NCBI GenBank assembly: GCA_949825065.1
Contig: OX463848.1
Location: 25,638,986 to 25,702,985 of the forward strand
DNA from: Odontocerum albicorne
Lineage: Eukaryota > Arthropoda > Insecta > Trichoptera > Odontoceridae
Direction: 5' to 3'
Length of the DNA stretch: 64,000 nt
In this document: piece by piece, positions 12,446 to 23,790 of the stretch
Position numbering within the stretch: the stretch's first letter is position 1
Layout of the letters: each line of letters starts with the position of its first letter
Translations under genes and position numbers: made by a program
The notes under the pieces: model-generated
The model's database searches: none
Told to the model about the DNA's origin: nothing
Seen by the model: only the letters and a program-made list of their open reading frames with translations

Positions 12446-13754
12446 ACATTAATAATACAATACTTAGCACATTTAAACACAGAAATACAATAACTTTAAC
12501 CCATAGAAATATAATCACTGAATTGGCCGAGTTGTTAAACATCAGCTTTTATTCCGGGATTTTTCATTTGATCCGCGACGGTGTTGACCATAAAAGTCCA
12601 TTTATTTTGATCAAATAAAATGAACTCGAAAACAAAATCTTCAATACGAGTATGTTATATGATTTGGTTGACATTATGAGATTTTTTTAAATTCTTTTAA
12701 TTTCATTGCGGAAATAAATTTTGAAAATTATTATTGTTTGGATGAAAAAATATTTTGTTTATAAAAATGTGACCTCAAATGATAAAATAAGTTAAAGAAC
12801 TTTAAATTTTATAAACAAATATTTAAACTTTTCCTTTACTATTATATTTTCTTAAACTACCAAAAGGACATTTTTAAGAAAAAAATAATCACAGTTTGGG
12901 TTTTATCTAAGAATTTCAATGAATATTGATTCGATTTTCGATAAATTGTCATTCAAAATTTATTAAGTGAATAAAATTAAAAACCAAATATTAACATCTT
13001 TTATAAATGCTTGAGCAATTGTTTTAAACAAAAAACTTAATTTAATATTCATGCGATGATCATTTAAATACCGAAAAAAATCATTAATAAAGATTCCTTC
13101 ATTACTTAGAAAATGAATACAAAAACATATGTTTACTATCCTAAGGAATCTTACACGCTAGTAAAAAAAAAATTGTGTTTAACCTTTATAAATTTTCAGC
13201 CTCCATTTAAAATCAGTGTTGATTCTTCACTTTCTGAGTTACCAATTTTTTTAAAGCAAAAAAAAAATAAAGAAATTTATTCAAGTATTAAAATGGACTT
13301 CACACGTAATTTTTCAACTCAGAAGTTCTTAGCTGCAAAACGTTAAAAAATACATTTTGTTTTATAATCTCCAATCTATGTAACACCTTACTTCAATCTA
13401 CGTTTTAATTATGTTAGCAAATGTAAAATATAATACAAAAACTTTTCCTGGAAAGAAAAATTAAGGATATCCTCCATTACTTCTTCCAAGGTTTCTACTG
13501 GTTGTAAACTGTTGGCCTTCTTGGCTCTGCCTGAAGGATTCTTAGATGAAAGTATTAAAGAATATTTCATGGAAAAACTCGATTACCGCGCAAAATATTC
13601 ACGCTCGTCTGTCGAAGCAACTTGCAAAGTCTACAGCTTGCAGAGCAACACTTGGACTTCTCGGAGTGTATGAAATAATTTTTCATGATTAAACTCGCCT
13701 GATAAATCGACAGTACACAAAAATTACACTAATCGAGAAAATTGTTAAATAAAG
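12446..13754. other. No recognisable gene
   Basis: Very A+T-rich. The 77-codon plus ORF at 13113-13346 has no recognisable motif. Confidence 0.4.
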
Positions 13755-14180
13755 CAGTTAAGAGTTAAAAAGATCAATTTATAAAGGCATTGATTGACCA
13801 AGAAAATTTATATATAAAGGATTTGATTAGGAAAATCCATAATAAAGGAGTTGAGAATTAAGACAATCCAGTTATAAAGGAGTTGAGAATTAAGACAATC
13901 CATTTATAAAGGAGTTCATCAAGAAAATTCGTCAATAAATGAGTTGAGAACGAAGAAACTCTATTTATAAAGGATTTGCTCAAGAAAATAAAGGAGCTCA
14001 AGAAAGTAAAGGATCAGATCTTTCTTCTTGATCAACTCCTTTATCTCAAGAAGATAAAGGAGTTGATCAAGAAAACTTTTTTGAAAATAAATATTTGAGA
14101 GATAAGAAAATCTATAAGTAAAGGAGAAACTAAAGTTCGTAAATAAAGAAGTAGAGGATTCGTAAATAAAGGAATTAACA
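13755..14180. repeat. Degenerate tandem repeat, unit about 30-33 bp
   Basis: Units built around ataaaggagttgagaattaa and gacaatccatt are repeated with much variation; two adjacent units near 13850-13905 are almost identical. The array also holds inverted units, giving the hairpin at 14025-14073. Confidence 0.7.
14025..14073. repeat. Perfect hairpin, 22-bp arms, 5-nt loop
   Basis: Left arm 14025-14046 (ttcttgatcaactcctttat then ct), loop caaga, right arm 14052-14073, its exact reverse complement. It arose within the tandem array by inversion of one unit. Confidence 0.85.
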
Positions 14181-14224
14181 ATAAAAATAGGATAAGCATA
14201 AAACTTAAAATATATACATGTTAT

Positions 14225-14350
14225 CATGCCATTTACTTTCTGAGGTAAAGACATAGGACATATTTCCACACATTTCTATCTACACAGACAGCTTTCGCCT
14301 CGTCTATACATCTCATCATAAAATTCTTATTTTTTTCATACTTCCCACTT
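14225..14350 (-). pseudogene. LINE-B extreme 3' fragment
   Basis: The minus strand reads MMRCIDEAKAVCVDRNVWK followed by VLCLYLRK, matching the last residues of the LINE-B tail (CMxR..D..EA..VC.DR..W then the closing block). Very short and dead. Confidence 0.4.
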
Positions 14351-15694
14351 TTCATTTAGTCGAAAACTCGGCCTTGCTGTTCAGTAGTGAGACTCTGGCG
14401 TTATATTTACGTAACCCAGCCATCGAAATCTTCCATTCTTCAAATATTCGGAGGCTTGGTTCCCCTTAGAACTCGTAAACCTAATTACTGAAGCGTCTAT
14501 ACCAAACCCCGCTCGCATGGACAGCTCCAAAAGTTCTTCTGAGTAACATCATATCAAATGCATCAAGATTGTCTTAGTTTTTTTATGTCTTAGTTTACAT
14601 TTCACATCACTGTATTAACACAGGTCAGAAAATTATTATCTGAAAAGCACGAAGAATTTAATCCGGAACGGCACCATTCGAAGCAAACTTGCTCACAATT
14701 GTATTATAACTAAAAGATTATGGCAAAAAGTAATTTCTTGCAATTTGATGCTTGACAATCCATTATATCTTATAATGATTTACTGTGTTCACCCAACACT
14801 CACTGTGGAATTATCCGAAGTAACAAAAAATGTGGAGTCCTTACATCTCAGCGCGTTTCATCGTATCGCTATGTTAGCAGTTTAGGTCAAACATAAGACA
14901 CAGATCAAGTCGTTTCTCACTGAGATTGACTGTATGATAACGGGCCCGTTATTCTCGTATTAACCATATTTTCGACGTACCAAGCTCAATATTGCGATAG
15001 GCTAGGGGGTCAAGTTCCCACAGGATAGCTTCAATTTATATACATGGAGCTATTTTTTGTCACTGCTTTATAATTTGTTAAAGGTATTTATTAATTAAGG
15101 GCAATTATTCTCCTTGCAGAAGTATCTTGATTTATTTTTTCTACACCGTTTCTGGGATATGGGCGTCCAGTTATTCCCGCGTCTCTTTGGACATGTGTCT
15201 GATGGTCGATTTTTTATGGGTGTAACCATAAGAAAATATACGAAGAATCCAACTCTCATCCATTCTACGAGTATCAACGTGATACCACCAATAATATTTT
15301 TTCTAAATTCCTTATCATACGATATCTTCGACTTTATATATACTTCTTATTTCTGAAGGTAATACTTATGTTGAAAATTACATGATGTGCTAAGCTACGA
15401 GTATTCCTTGTAATCCAGTATGATTTTCAGCTACCCTGTGAATTGAAAACACCTGTGCATATGATATATTGATTATTACGTGAAAGCTATTGCACTTCAG
15501 CAAGCACACAGCCTAGAGACATCAACCCTTAAGATTATGGGGCAAGAACATCAAATTTCCAAGACGATCTGCAGGTTAAATATGTTGCAGCGTTTCATAA
15601 GGCAGTTTTTTATATTGCAATATGTGTATAGAATTGCTTAATAGTACTGTAGGAATTTATTATGAGCAGCATGTAAGCTACAGAAAAATAAATA
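14351..15694. other. No recognisable gene
   Basis: Mixed sequence with some less A+T-rich patches (14370-14530 and 14935-15030), but no domain or repeat that I can name. Confidence 0.35.
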
Positions 15695-15812
15695 TTCAGA
15701 TGTTAAATAACCTATGAGTTAAACCAGTCTGAAAGTGAATCCACCAAGAATCAAACCTGGTACGCCCGCTTGCATAGCGTAAATGTTAACCGTTAGACCA
15801 CAGTCTCCGAAA
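15695..15812 (-). repeat. SINE family 1, 5' half
   Basis: B-box complement caagaatcaaacc and head side accgttagaccacagtctcc are visible; the 3' tail block is absent. Confidence 0.55.
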
Positions 15813-16264
15813 ATTATTCATATACTAAAATGATATATTTCGAACACCAAATTCCATCCCTGGAGTGAAGGATATTGTGTTACTTTCGAGTATTCTGATA
15901 TCAAAAGAGATTTCAAGCAAGTGCGAGATAAAGCTTCAAAACATTATTATAACCTTATAATAATGTTTTTCTTGGAAACTTCCTTTTGGGAAAATTTTAA
16001 ATTGTTTAGCTGAGTTAGATGGACGTAGAAAAATAAGAATTATGTTTATGGAATAAATTATCAACTTCTTTCATTAGTAATTTTTGGCATTAATTCATTT
16101 TTTAGTACAAAAAAGGAATTGAAATACAGAATAGGCGTAAAGTCAAATTTGCTTCTTTAGTATTTTTTTTTCAATTCTCATACTCTACTTTATAATGAAT
16201 GAGTACACACCTTATCAGCGTGCGAGAATTGTGGATATTTTCTCTATAAGCAGCTGTTAATGAA
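15813..16264. other. No recognisable gene
   Basis: A+T-rich; contains two near copies of cattattataacctt-like sequence near 15942-15965 that form a small inverted repeat. Confidence 0.35.
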
Positions 16265-16573
16265 GTAAATTTCCACGATTTGACTGTTGGGTCACCCTGT
16301 TGTTACAAAAAGAGCTTTTGGAATGATTGTTCTTTTAAGAAGATAGATTTTATTTGTTTGTCTAAACGTAAATTTCCACGATTCGACTGTTGGGTCACCC
16401 TGTTGTTACAAAAAGAGCTTTTGGAATGATTGTTCTTTTAAGAAGATAGATTTTATTTGTTTGTCTAAACGTAAACTTCCACGATTTGACTGTTGGGTCA
16501 CCCTGTTGTTACAAAAAGAGCTTTTGGAATGATTGTTCTTTTTAGAAGATAGGTTTTATTTGTTTGTCTAAAC
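16265..16573. repeat. Tandem repeat, 3 units of 103 bp
   Basis: Units start at 16265, 16368 and 16471, each with ttccacgatt, gactgttgggtcaccctgtt and gtttgtctaaac. The units differ at only a few positions, so the array expanded recently. Confidence 0.95.
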
Positions 16574-16849
16574 GTATCCTAAATGACTATTGTAATATGT
16601 GTATGCATAAACTATCTGCAAATATTAATCAATTTTTTTAAAAGAGCCTCGGGATAATGTCTACAAAAATGTGTCGCGATGATAAAGTGTAAATAATGGA
16701 ATAACAAAGTGAATTTATGTATTTTAGAATATTAATTCGTTCATTTTATTTATTCATTTGGAATGTCATTAATGTAAAGGTATTTTTGAGAAAAAGCTTG
16801 TACTTTACTTGGAGGCTTTCAGATTTGATTCCCGATAGTATTGAGTATA

Positions 16850-17025
16850 TGTTATTGTATAGCCTGGTGGACTTATTGTCATCTCTTTAAATCAACCAGA
16901 TAGATGTTTAAGAAGCCTTATGGGAATTATTTAAGAAAAATTTTGGTTTCAATGGAAATTGAATCCACGACTATTGATAGATAGGTTAATAAAAAGGCGT
17001 CTTATCAACTATGCCACAGATGGTA
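16850..17025 (-). repeat. SINE family 1, near full length
   Basis: Tail tatagcctggtggacttatt, then aatcaaccagatag, degenerate B box near attgaatccacg and A-box complement cgtcttatcaactatgccac. Confidence 0.65.
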
Positions 17026-17276
17026 TTAAAAATATGAAGGCCCTAATCTGGTTGAGAGTGATTTTCACCAGTCGAGGTACGAAAAACAAACAGGCACGAC
17101 GACTGATACTGATTTAAGTAAATATTTGAATTATTCCAATGATTTAGGCTTTATTAACTGAGCTGAAGACAATAAGATCTCCCAGCTACGCTTTTGAACA
17201 TACCCGAATCATGAATCGAGTATGTTGAGGTGCACCATAGGGATGAATGAGTTTTATAATATATAATCTTACGACT

Positions 17277-17660
17277 TTTCTGTGAATTACAATGTCTGCC
17301 CTATTTAAAACAAGATATATTTTGTGAATTACAATGTCTGCCCTATCTAAAACAAGATATATTTTGTGAATTACAATGTCTGTCCTATCTAAAACAAGAT
17401 ATATTTTGTGAATTACAATGTCTGTCCTATCTAAAACAAGATATATTTTGTGAATTACAATGTCTGCCCTATCTAAAACAAGATATATTTTGTGAATTAC
17501 AATGTCTGCCCTATCTAAAACAAGATATATTTTGTGAATTACAATGTCTGCCCTATCTAAAACAAGATATATTTTGTGAATTACAATGTCTGCCCTATCT
17601 AAAACAAGATATATTTTGTGAATTACAATGTCTGTCCTATCTAAAACAAGATATATTTTA
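17277..17660. repeat. Minisatellite, about 9 units of 42 bp
   Basis: Unit ttttgtgaattacaatgtct plus gccctatctaaaacaagata and ta. Units differ mainly at one site (c/t after gtctg). As 42 is a multiple of three, the minus strand shows a periodic open frame (IYLVLDRADIVIHK), which I regard as a by-product of the period. Confidence 0.95.
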
Positions 17661-17860
17661 ATCCGCAATTAATAGCTTTCCTATTAATACTTAAGAAAAT
17701 GACAATGTTATAACAAAAGTTCCAGCATTTCTTATTTAACTTCTATAGAAGTCAATATTGAAATAAGTACTCGTATCCATTAACCTGTCATCGTTCCACA
17801 TTTTGTAAGCATCATTTCTTACGACTTTTGACTTTTTTCCCCAGCGTCTCCCTTCTTTAG

Positions 17861-17942
17861 CCACCTTCCACTAAGACGCCTTGTACTTTAGTGGATGGTC
17901 GTAAAAGAAAACAGCTGCAAAAATGTTCCGTGGAACGACGTC
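17861..17942 (+). other. Candidate internal exon, unknown gene
   Basis: An open stretch of 27 codons plus one base lies between a pyrimidine-rich acceptor (ttttttccccagcgtctccc then ttctttag) and a strong donor (cgtc|gtaagt at 17943). The frame reads PPSTKTPCTLVDGRKRKQLQ, then KCSVERR. It is richer in G+C than its surroundings. I do not recognise the peptide. The frame also stays open past the donor to 18112, so the splice reading is only one option. Confidence 0.22.
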
Positions 17943-18769
17943 GTAAGTTTTTGTTTACTCCTACACTATCGCCTGTTGTAAAACAGTGTCACAACTGTGA
18001 CCTGGCGGAGTCTTTGAAATACAACATAGTCTCAGACTCGAAGCAATATAAAAAGTCGAAAACTTATGAAACTAACTTATCAAATAGAAAACTCTTATTT
18101 TTTTACATTTAAACGGAGACTTTTTTATTTTACTGGTTATTTCTTTATTTGGTACATTATTGAATAAAAATTACAACAAAACCAATTTTTGGAAGCTAGC
18201 CAATGAGGGTGTTAGCTCAAAGCAGCTAGTTTCAGAGTCTAGCACCATGTATAGTAAAGAATAGCATTAAGGAGGAAAAGTAATGAGCTGGACATACCAA
18301 AATCTTATAAAACACACTGTATTAAGATTTTGTTTCTTTATTCAATATTCCAGAAACTAAGATATCACGAACGAGTCCTTACGTTGGAAATCCGATCTAG
18401 TATTTCTTGAGTACAGATTTACATACTTTAATTTGAAAGTGTATTTTTTCATCTTAAAATATTTAGAACACTTTAAACTAAATTCTCTAATGTTTATGTA
18501 ATTCAAACAAAACTTTTCATCTACAACTTAATGGATATTTCACACCTACCTCCAAAGGACTTTTCAAAACATTAAGGTGCTTTTATTGCAAAATGTAAAT
18601 CCTCAATTCATCTGCAAAATCTGCGATCTGGAAAATGTCAAATTGGGTAAATCGAAAAAATTTCAAGAAATTTTAAATGAATATATTTCGAGTAGGTACA
18701 AGATTTAACTTATGACAAAATATTATTAAAATACTAATTACTAATTAAATACATTGATTATTTCAAATA
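17943..18769. other. No recognisable gene
   Basis: A+T-rich. The string aaaatctgcgatctggaaa near 18617 returns near 18917 with its flanks, a direct repeat about 300 bp apart. Confidence 0.35.
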
Positions 18770-18860
18770 CCGAGTTGGTAAGATGCTAGACTTTTACCCG
18801 GAGTTTCGTATTTTTTTGATAATTCAAACGTTGAACTCACAACTCTTGGTGATATTTCCC
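18770..18860 (+). repeat. Degenerate SINE family 1 head
   Basis: accgagttggtaagatgcta and cttttacccggagtttcg resemble the SINE-1 head (gttggtaagacgc, acccggaggttgcgg). No B box or tail is left. Confidence 0.35.
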
Positions 18861-19299
18861 GTCTACCAACCTTAAATTGTTTTTATTATCTAAATACAAA
18901 TAATTCACTCATTCGAAAAATCTGCGATCTGGAAAGTGTTGTTAAATGGATAAAAAGATAAAAGATTCAAAAAAATAATAAATAAATGTAGCTTAACAAA
19001 TGAATTGAAGTTTAAAATAAGTAAATCAATCATCAATATCTTTGCCCCTGAGGCTAAATCCAAGTGTATCTTGCTCAATTTGTTGGAGAGCAAAAATTTA
19101 AATAAATATTTTTTTTTGTATATTTTGATAGTGAAAGACATTTTATACCCCTTTTCTTTTCTTTGTTATCCCAAAAGTGTACAAACATAATAATTCTTTT
19201 GAAATTTAAAAAAAATACTTATATCGCGTTTCAAAAATAAATTTCGACAAATATGAGCAAAGCGTCTTATGCCTCCGGGGTACATATATAATACTTATT
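18861..19299. other. No recognisable gene
   Basis: Contains the second copy of the 18.6-kb direct repeat (about 18905-18945); otherwise nothing seen. Confidence 0.35.
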
Positions 19300-19495
19300 G
19301 TAGTGTATTGTATGACACTTGCATTGTATGCAGTACAATCTGGTGGGTATATTAACATGTGACAATCACTTTCAACGCACCAGAAAAGAGTTAAATAAGT
19401 CTTATCGACCAGATAAAAAATGTTAAACACTTTTCTAAGTACTTGCCCACCACCTAGGCTGGAAGATAGGCGCCTTATCAACTGGCCCGCGGATG
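19300..19495 (-). repeat. SINE family 1, near full length
   Basis: Starts with the tail gtatgcagtacaatctggtg, continues with caacgcaccagaaaag, and ends with the A-box complement ggcgccttatcaactggccc. Confidence 0.7.
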
Positions 19496-20433
19496 TTGTC
19501 ATCATCTTGCTCAGTTTTTTAACGGAAAATATTTTCATGACTATTAGAATTTCCAAGAACTGATATTTTCATTCATGTACAAATTCAAAATAAGCGCACG
19601 CAAAAGGTTATAACTCCGATATTTGATTATATTGCTATAATACGGTATATTGTATGGAATAAAATTTTAGTTGAACTAAATTCAACGTATTTTATTAAAA
19701 CATCTCTATCTCCATTTACTTAAGTATACCTCGCATTTTTCTCCAAATACCAACGCTGAAATAAAACTAATGTATACGTAACGCCGTATTTTTTCAAATG
19801 GAGGTAAAAAGCAGAATTTCTAATGTACTTTTTTATCCGAGTAAATCGAGAAAACATGTATTTAATTTCTTTTTTCAAATATATTTCAGAGAAAAGCTAA
19901 GCTCATTTTAAGTTTTGAATATAATTTCAATTGAATGAAAAGAAACATCACAGCTGTAATAATACTGTCGTAATTTGTATTTGCATTTCATTTTAATATA
20001 GTACAGGGGAATTTTTGACAATCTCCCACATAATCTGAAAGGTTTTATTGCCATCACCAGACAGCCTGTTATGTGAGATATCTTCATTATTTTTTTTGCT
20101 TTTAACGTCACGTAGTAACAAAAAGTAATCATCCTTTAATTAATCTTCTGGCAGTTATACACCTAAGTGAGAAAAAGTAATATCAACGATGGACTAAAGG
20201 TATTTTCCAAAGTTACTCGTAGCTTAGTAAATGCACAAAAAAAACGACTATACGCCTCGAGTCCAAGTTGCCCAATTAAAAACTTAGAATGCAAAATATA
20301 TAACCTTTGTCCCTACGTAAAATCGAAAAATGTTTCAAATAAAATGTACTAAAACATGAAGCGTAGACCGCAACGATGGTCATACAAGTATCTGCCAAAC
20401 AGTTTGAAGTTTCCGGAATGTTCCATACTTTGA
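19496..20433. other. No recognisable gene
   Basis: A+T-rich; no domain, TIR or repeat recognised. Confidence 0.4.
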
Positions 20434-21180
20434 ATAAAACTTACAGACGAAATGACAAAATCCGTTATTAGACTCAAGTCAAGGATATGATTAAAACTTA
20501 CAGACGAAATGACAATATCCGTTGTTAGACTCAAGTCAAGGATGTGATTAAAACTTACAGACGAAATGACAAAAACCGTTATTAGACTCAAGTCAAGGAT
20601 GTGATTAAAACTTACAGACGAAATGACAAAAACCGTTATTAGACTCAAGTCAAGGATGTGATTAAAACTTACAGACGAAATGACAAAATCCGTTATTAGA
20701 CTCAAGTCAAGGATGTGATTAAAACTTACAGACGAAATGACAAAAACCGTTATTAGACTCAAGTCAAGGATGTGATTAAAACTTACAGACGAAATGACAA
20801 CAACCGTTATTAGACTCAAGTCAAGGATATGATTAAAACTTACAGACGAAATGACAAAATCCGTTATTAGACTCAAGTCAAGGATGTGATTAAAACTTAC
20901 AGACGAAATGACAAAAACCGTTATTAGACTCAAGTCAAGGATGTGATTAAAACTTACAGACGAAATGACAAAATCCGTTATTAGACTCAAGTCAAGGATG
21001 TGATTAAAACTTACAGACGAAATGACAAAATCCGTTATTAGACTCAAGTCAAGGATGTGATTAAAACTTACAGACGAAATGACAAAATCCGTTATTAGAC
21101 TCAAGTCAAGGATATGATTAAAACTTACAGACGAAATGACAAAATCCGTTATTAGACTCAAGTCAAGGATGTGATTAAAA
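20434..21180. repeat. Minisatellite, about 13 units of 57 bp
   Basis: Unit ttaaaacttacagacgaaat, gacaaaatccgttattagac, tcaagtcaaggatgtga. Units vary at a few fixed sites (atatga/atgtga; aatccg/aaaccg). The minus-strand 270-codon frame repeats LITDFVISSVSFNHILDLS because 57 is a multiple of three; I do not treat it as a gene. Confidence 0.95.
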
Positions 21181-21579
21181 AAAAATCTCTAATGTGACTA
21201 GACAAGAGTATAACCGTTGGATGACAAGTCCACTCTAATGGAGTGTTCAGTCAAAAAAAGGACGATATCCAAAAATATTGAGAGAATTTTGGAGTTGGAA
21301 TGATGTAACCGGTCCAAAATAGAAAAGCATGGAGGTCTTTTTCTAGAAATGGAAAGAACTCGTGATGATATTTAATATGTAAAAAAATATTATGCCATAT
21401 GAAAAATTTAAACGTTTTCTGGTTTTAGCAGCTTGTCTGATCTGATAATTTCAATTAATTTGATCCTTTTAAACCGTTTTTTCCCATCGAAGCTTCGGGT
21501 GCAATGAATCCTACAAGATTTCTTCTAGGAATGTTGAGGTATTATTTTCTAAATACAAAGAAGGATAAGGTGATACGAA
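21181..21579. other. No recognisable gene
   Basis: Nothing recognised; a short inverted repeat, caagtccactc/gagtg, occurs near 21224-21245. Confidence 0.35.
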
Positions 21580-21760
21580 AAAGGTGGTAAGACGCTTGTC
21601 TGCCGATCCGGAGGTTGCGGGTTCGATCCCCGCTGGAACCCAGATTGTTTTGATGGGATTCCAATCTGGTTTTCACTTAGGTCCCATTAAAATATCTTTC
21701 TGGTTGATTGGAAGAGATTGTCACATGGCAATAAGTTCGGCAGGTTAAGAAAATAAATTA
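21580..21760 (+). repeat. SINE family 1, best-preserved head
   Basis: A-box region ggtggtaagacgcttgtctg and a clean B box, ggttcgatccc (21620-21630), followed by gctggaacccagattgtttt, ccaatctggttttcacttag and tctttctggttgattggaag. This copy shows the tRNA-derived promoter most clearly. Confidence 0.8.
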
Positions 21761-21994
21761 AAAAATATTTAAAAAAACAGAGGGTATATCTTATATTTTT
21801 CATCAAGGTCGCTCATCATAAATAGTTCTTTTATTTTAAAGACTTTGTACTTTAAACGGCACTATATAAATAGTCCTCTTATTTTATAGACATTGCACTT
21901 TAAACGGCACTATATAAATAGTCATTTTATTTTTACACTTTGAGCTTATTGCGTAATTCGATTTTGATTACAAATGTAAGCTAATAAAATAAAA

Positions 21995-22425
21995 TTTAAT
22001 AATCTAAAATAAAATTACATAAACTAAAATACAATGAAGTATAATAATATAAAATTCAAATAAATTACATAAACTAAAATACAAGAGGTATAATAATATA
22101 AAATTCTAACAAATTACATAAACTAAAATACAATGAAGTACGAGTATAATAATATAAAATTCAAATAAATTACATAAACTAAAATACAATAAATTATAAT
22201 AATATAAAATTCTAACAAATTACATAAACTACAATACAATGCAATATAATAATATAAAATTCAAATAAATTACATAAACTAAAATACAATAAAGTGTAAT
22301 AATATAAAATTCAAATAAATTACATAAACTAAAATACAATGATGTACAATAATATAAAATTTAAATAAATTACGTAAACTAATATACAATGAAGTATAAT
22401 AATATAAAATTCGAATAAGTTAAAA
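21995..22425. repeat. A+T-rich tandem repeat, about 9 units of about 50 bp
   Basis: Units alternate aaattacataaactaaaata and ataataatataaaattcaaa with small length changes (49-56 bp), for example the added cgag at 22141. Confidence 0.9.
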
Positions 22426-22921
22426 TTAATAAAATAAAACAAAAAAAAAAGTTTTCTTATGAAATCGCAACAGCTTGCATACAATAAACCTTAACGTTAT
22501 TCATTCACATGACAATTTGAAAATCTTCCCTAGTTATTTTTAATCACAAATTTGTAGAGATTGTTACCCCATACTTTCGATAATCTCGAACAAATAGTGG
22601 TATGGTATCCCTTCACTTTAAGTACCGTTTTAATGACACATCTAAACAGAAATATCGTAATAAATATCTTTATACGAGTATTAACGCGACCCATATTTCT
22701 CACTTCCTGTACGTCATCACTTTTCGTTTATCAACATTTGTGCCTTGCCCATTTACCACACACTTCAAAAGTTTTTAGACCAGAACTTCTTAGTTAGTGG
22801 TGCGCGGGTCATTGATCCATTGACAATATTCTTCGAGTATATTCAGTGTTTGAACTGATTATATTAATTTGGCAGTCTTTTAGCATGATAGTATCAAAAT
22901 ACTAATTACTATCTTAAATAA
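22426..22921. other. No recognisable gene
   Basis: A plus ORF at 22561-22797 has no recognisable motif. The last three bases (taa, 22919-22921) are the left target duplication of the next element. Confidence 0.35.
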
Positions 22922-23066
22922 CACTAGTTAACAAGGTTTTTGTAACAAGGGTGAAAACGGTCATTTTAGGTCAATTTTTGTGTGCTGATAACGAATATGA
23001 AATTGAAAATGTTCCATCACGTACCTTTTCAGAGAAAAACCTGAAATTAGTTTTTAACTGAAACTT

Positions 23067-23261
23067 TTGAAAGATGAAAAAGTTCGAAAAAAATTAAGTG
23101 TTGAAGAACTAGAAGCTTGGAAAGCCTTTGGAAGAGTTGTTAGTGGTTTCCTAGGTAATAATAAAGCTGACAATTACGAACAGCTTGTACAAGAACTCTT
23201 GCAGTTACCAGAAGCTAGAATATCGAATGTCACTGAAAATACACTTCCTGCATTACAGTAA
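23067..23261 (+). pseudogene. Fragment of the arthropod multi-copy GERFHQDI-family protein, unknown function
   Basis: The translation MKDEKVRKKLSVEELEAWKA then FGRVVSGFLGNNKADNYEQL and VQELLQ matches what I know of the segment just upstream of the GCxMSxKxHFLxSHLDxFPE and SDEHGERFHQDI block in a protein found in many copies in arthropod genomes. The fragment stops at 23261, before that block, and the last residues (about 23205-23261) no longer resemble the family. An in-frame stop precedes the Met. The minus-strand copy at 48070-48770 carries other parts of the same protein. The function is unknown to me; its place inside a TIR element suggests that it belongs to, or travels with, a transposon. 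Confidence 0.5.
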
Positions 23262-23304
23262 ACAGCCATAAACAGTAATCTGTTTATGGCTGTTTACTGT
23301 AATG
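23251..23304. repeat. Perfect hairpin, 25-bp arms, 4-nt loop
   Basis: Left arm 23251-23275 (cattacagtaaacagccata then aacag), loop taat, right arm 23280-23304, exactly complementary. It lies at the point where the protein fragment ends, so the coding sequence was probably cut by a local inverted duplication. Confidence 0.9.
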
Positions 23305-23712
23305 TAGGGGCTTCTAAATTATCTAATTTGAGTTTTTATTCAATTTAATATACAATCTCTAAAAGTTGATTCGATCAAATTTATAAAAAATGGTATATAA
23401 GGTCAATTTTTCTTATAGTAATGATTTTTATTCTGCTTTTTTTTATTTTCCTATGTAACAACATTGTATTTTGTGTCTAAATTTAGCATTTCAGGAATTT
23501 ATTTATTTTCATTTATGTAATAACGACTTTTGAAATGCGCAAAAACGCACTTATTTTATTAAAACACTCCCCTTTCTGTTACACAAAAATGTTACGTGTT
23601 ACAAACTTTTCACTGCGATTTTCGTAATCAAAAGGGTCGATTTAATAAGAATCATCTAATTTAATCTCTGTTACTGACAAAAAGTTAAAATTTGTTAACT
23701 AGTGTAATTAAC

Positions 23713-23790
23713 GACCTCCATTACCTAGGTAATAAGACCCTCGACTTCCCCCCGAAGTTTCGTTTTCAAATCCTGATATTACCTTATATT
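23713..23790 (+). repeat. SINE family 1 head fragment
   Basis: gacctccattacctaggtaa and gacttccccccgaagtttcg match the SINE-1 head. It starts within ten bases of the TIR element's right end. Confidence 0.5.

Larger units (their letters stand above)
22922..23704. mobile_element. TIR element with CACTA ends and TAA duplication, carrying a conserved arthropod multi-copy protein fragment
   Basis: The left end cactagttaacaaggttttt is matched in reverse complement by the right end (cactagttaacaaattttaa), with the first 13 bases identical. Both sides are flanked by taa (22919-22921, 23705-23707), a 3-bp target duplication. CACT-start TIRs with 3-bp duplications are known for the EnSpm/CACTA group; TAA duplications also occur in PIF/Harbinger, so the superfamily is open. 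Inside lie a fragment of the GERFHQDI-family protein (23067-23261) and a perfect 25-bp hairpin (23251-23304). A sister element lies at 47861-48983. Confidence 0.65.

Noticed and set aside
13113..13346. Peptide KFLAAKR shared with the candidate exon at 24842-24914
   Set aside because: Seven residues shared between two small ORFs can arise by chance in a window of this size; the surrounding residues do not match.
17186..17668. 160-codon minus ORF with IYLVLDRADIVIHK repeats
   Set aside because: It is the read-through of a 42-bp minisatellite; the unit length alone keeps the frame open and no signal for expression is seen.
20349..21161. 270-codon minus ORF with 19-residue repeats
   Set aside because: Product of a 57-bp minisatellite; the unique ends have no recognisable domain.
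21585..21660. Possible tRNA gene (A and B boxes)
   Set aside because: No cloverleaf acceptor or anticodon stem can be formed, and the same head is attached to the SINE-1 body in about 20 other places.
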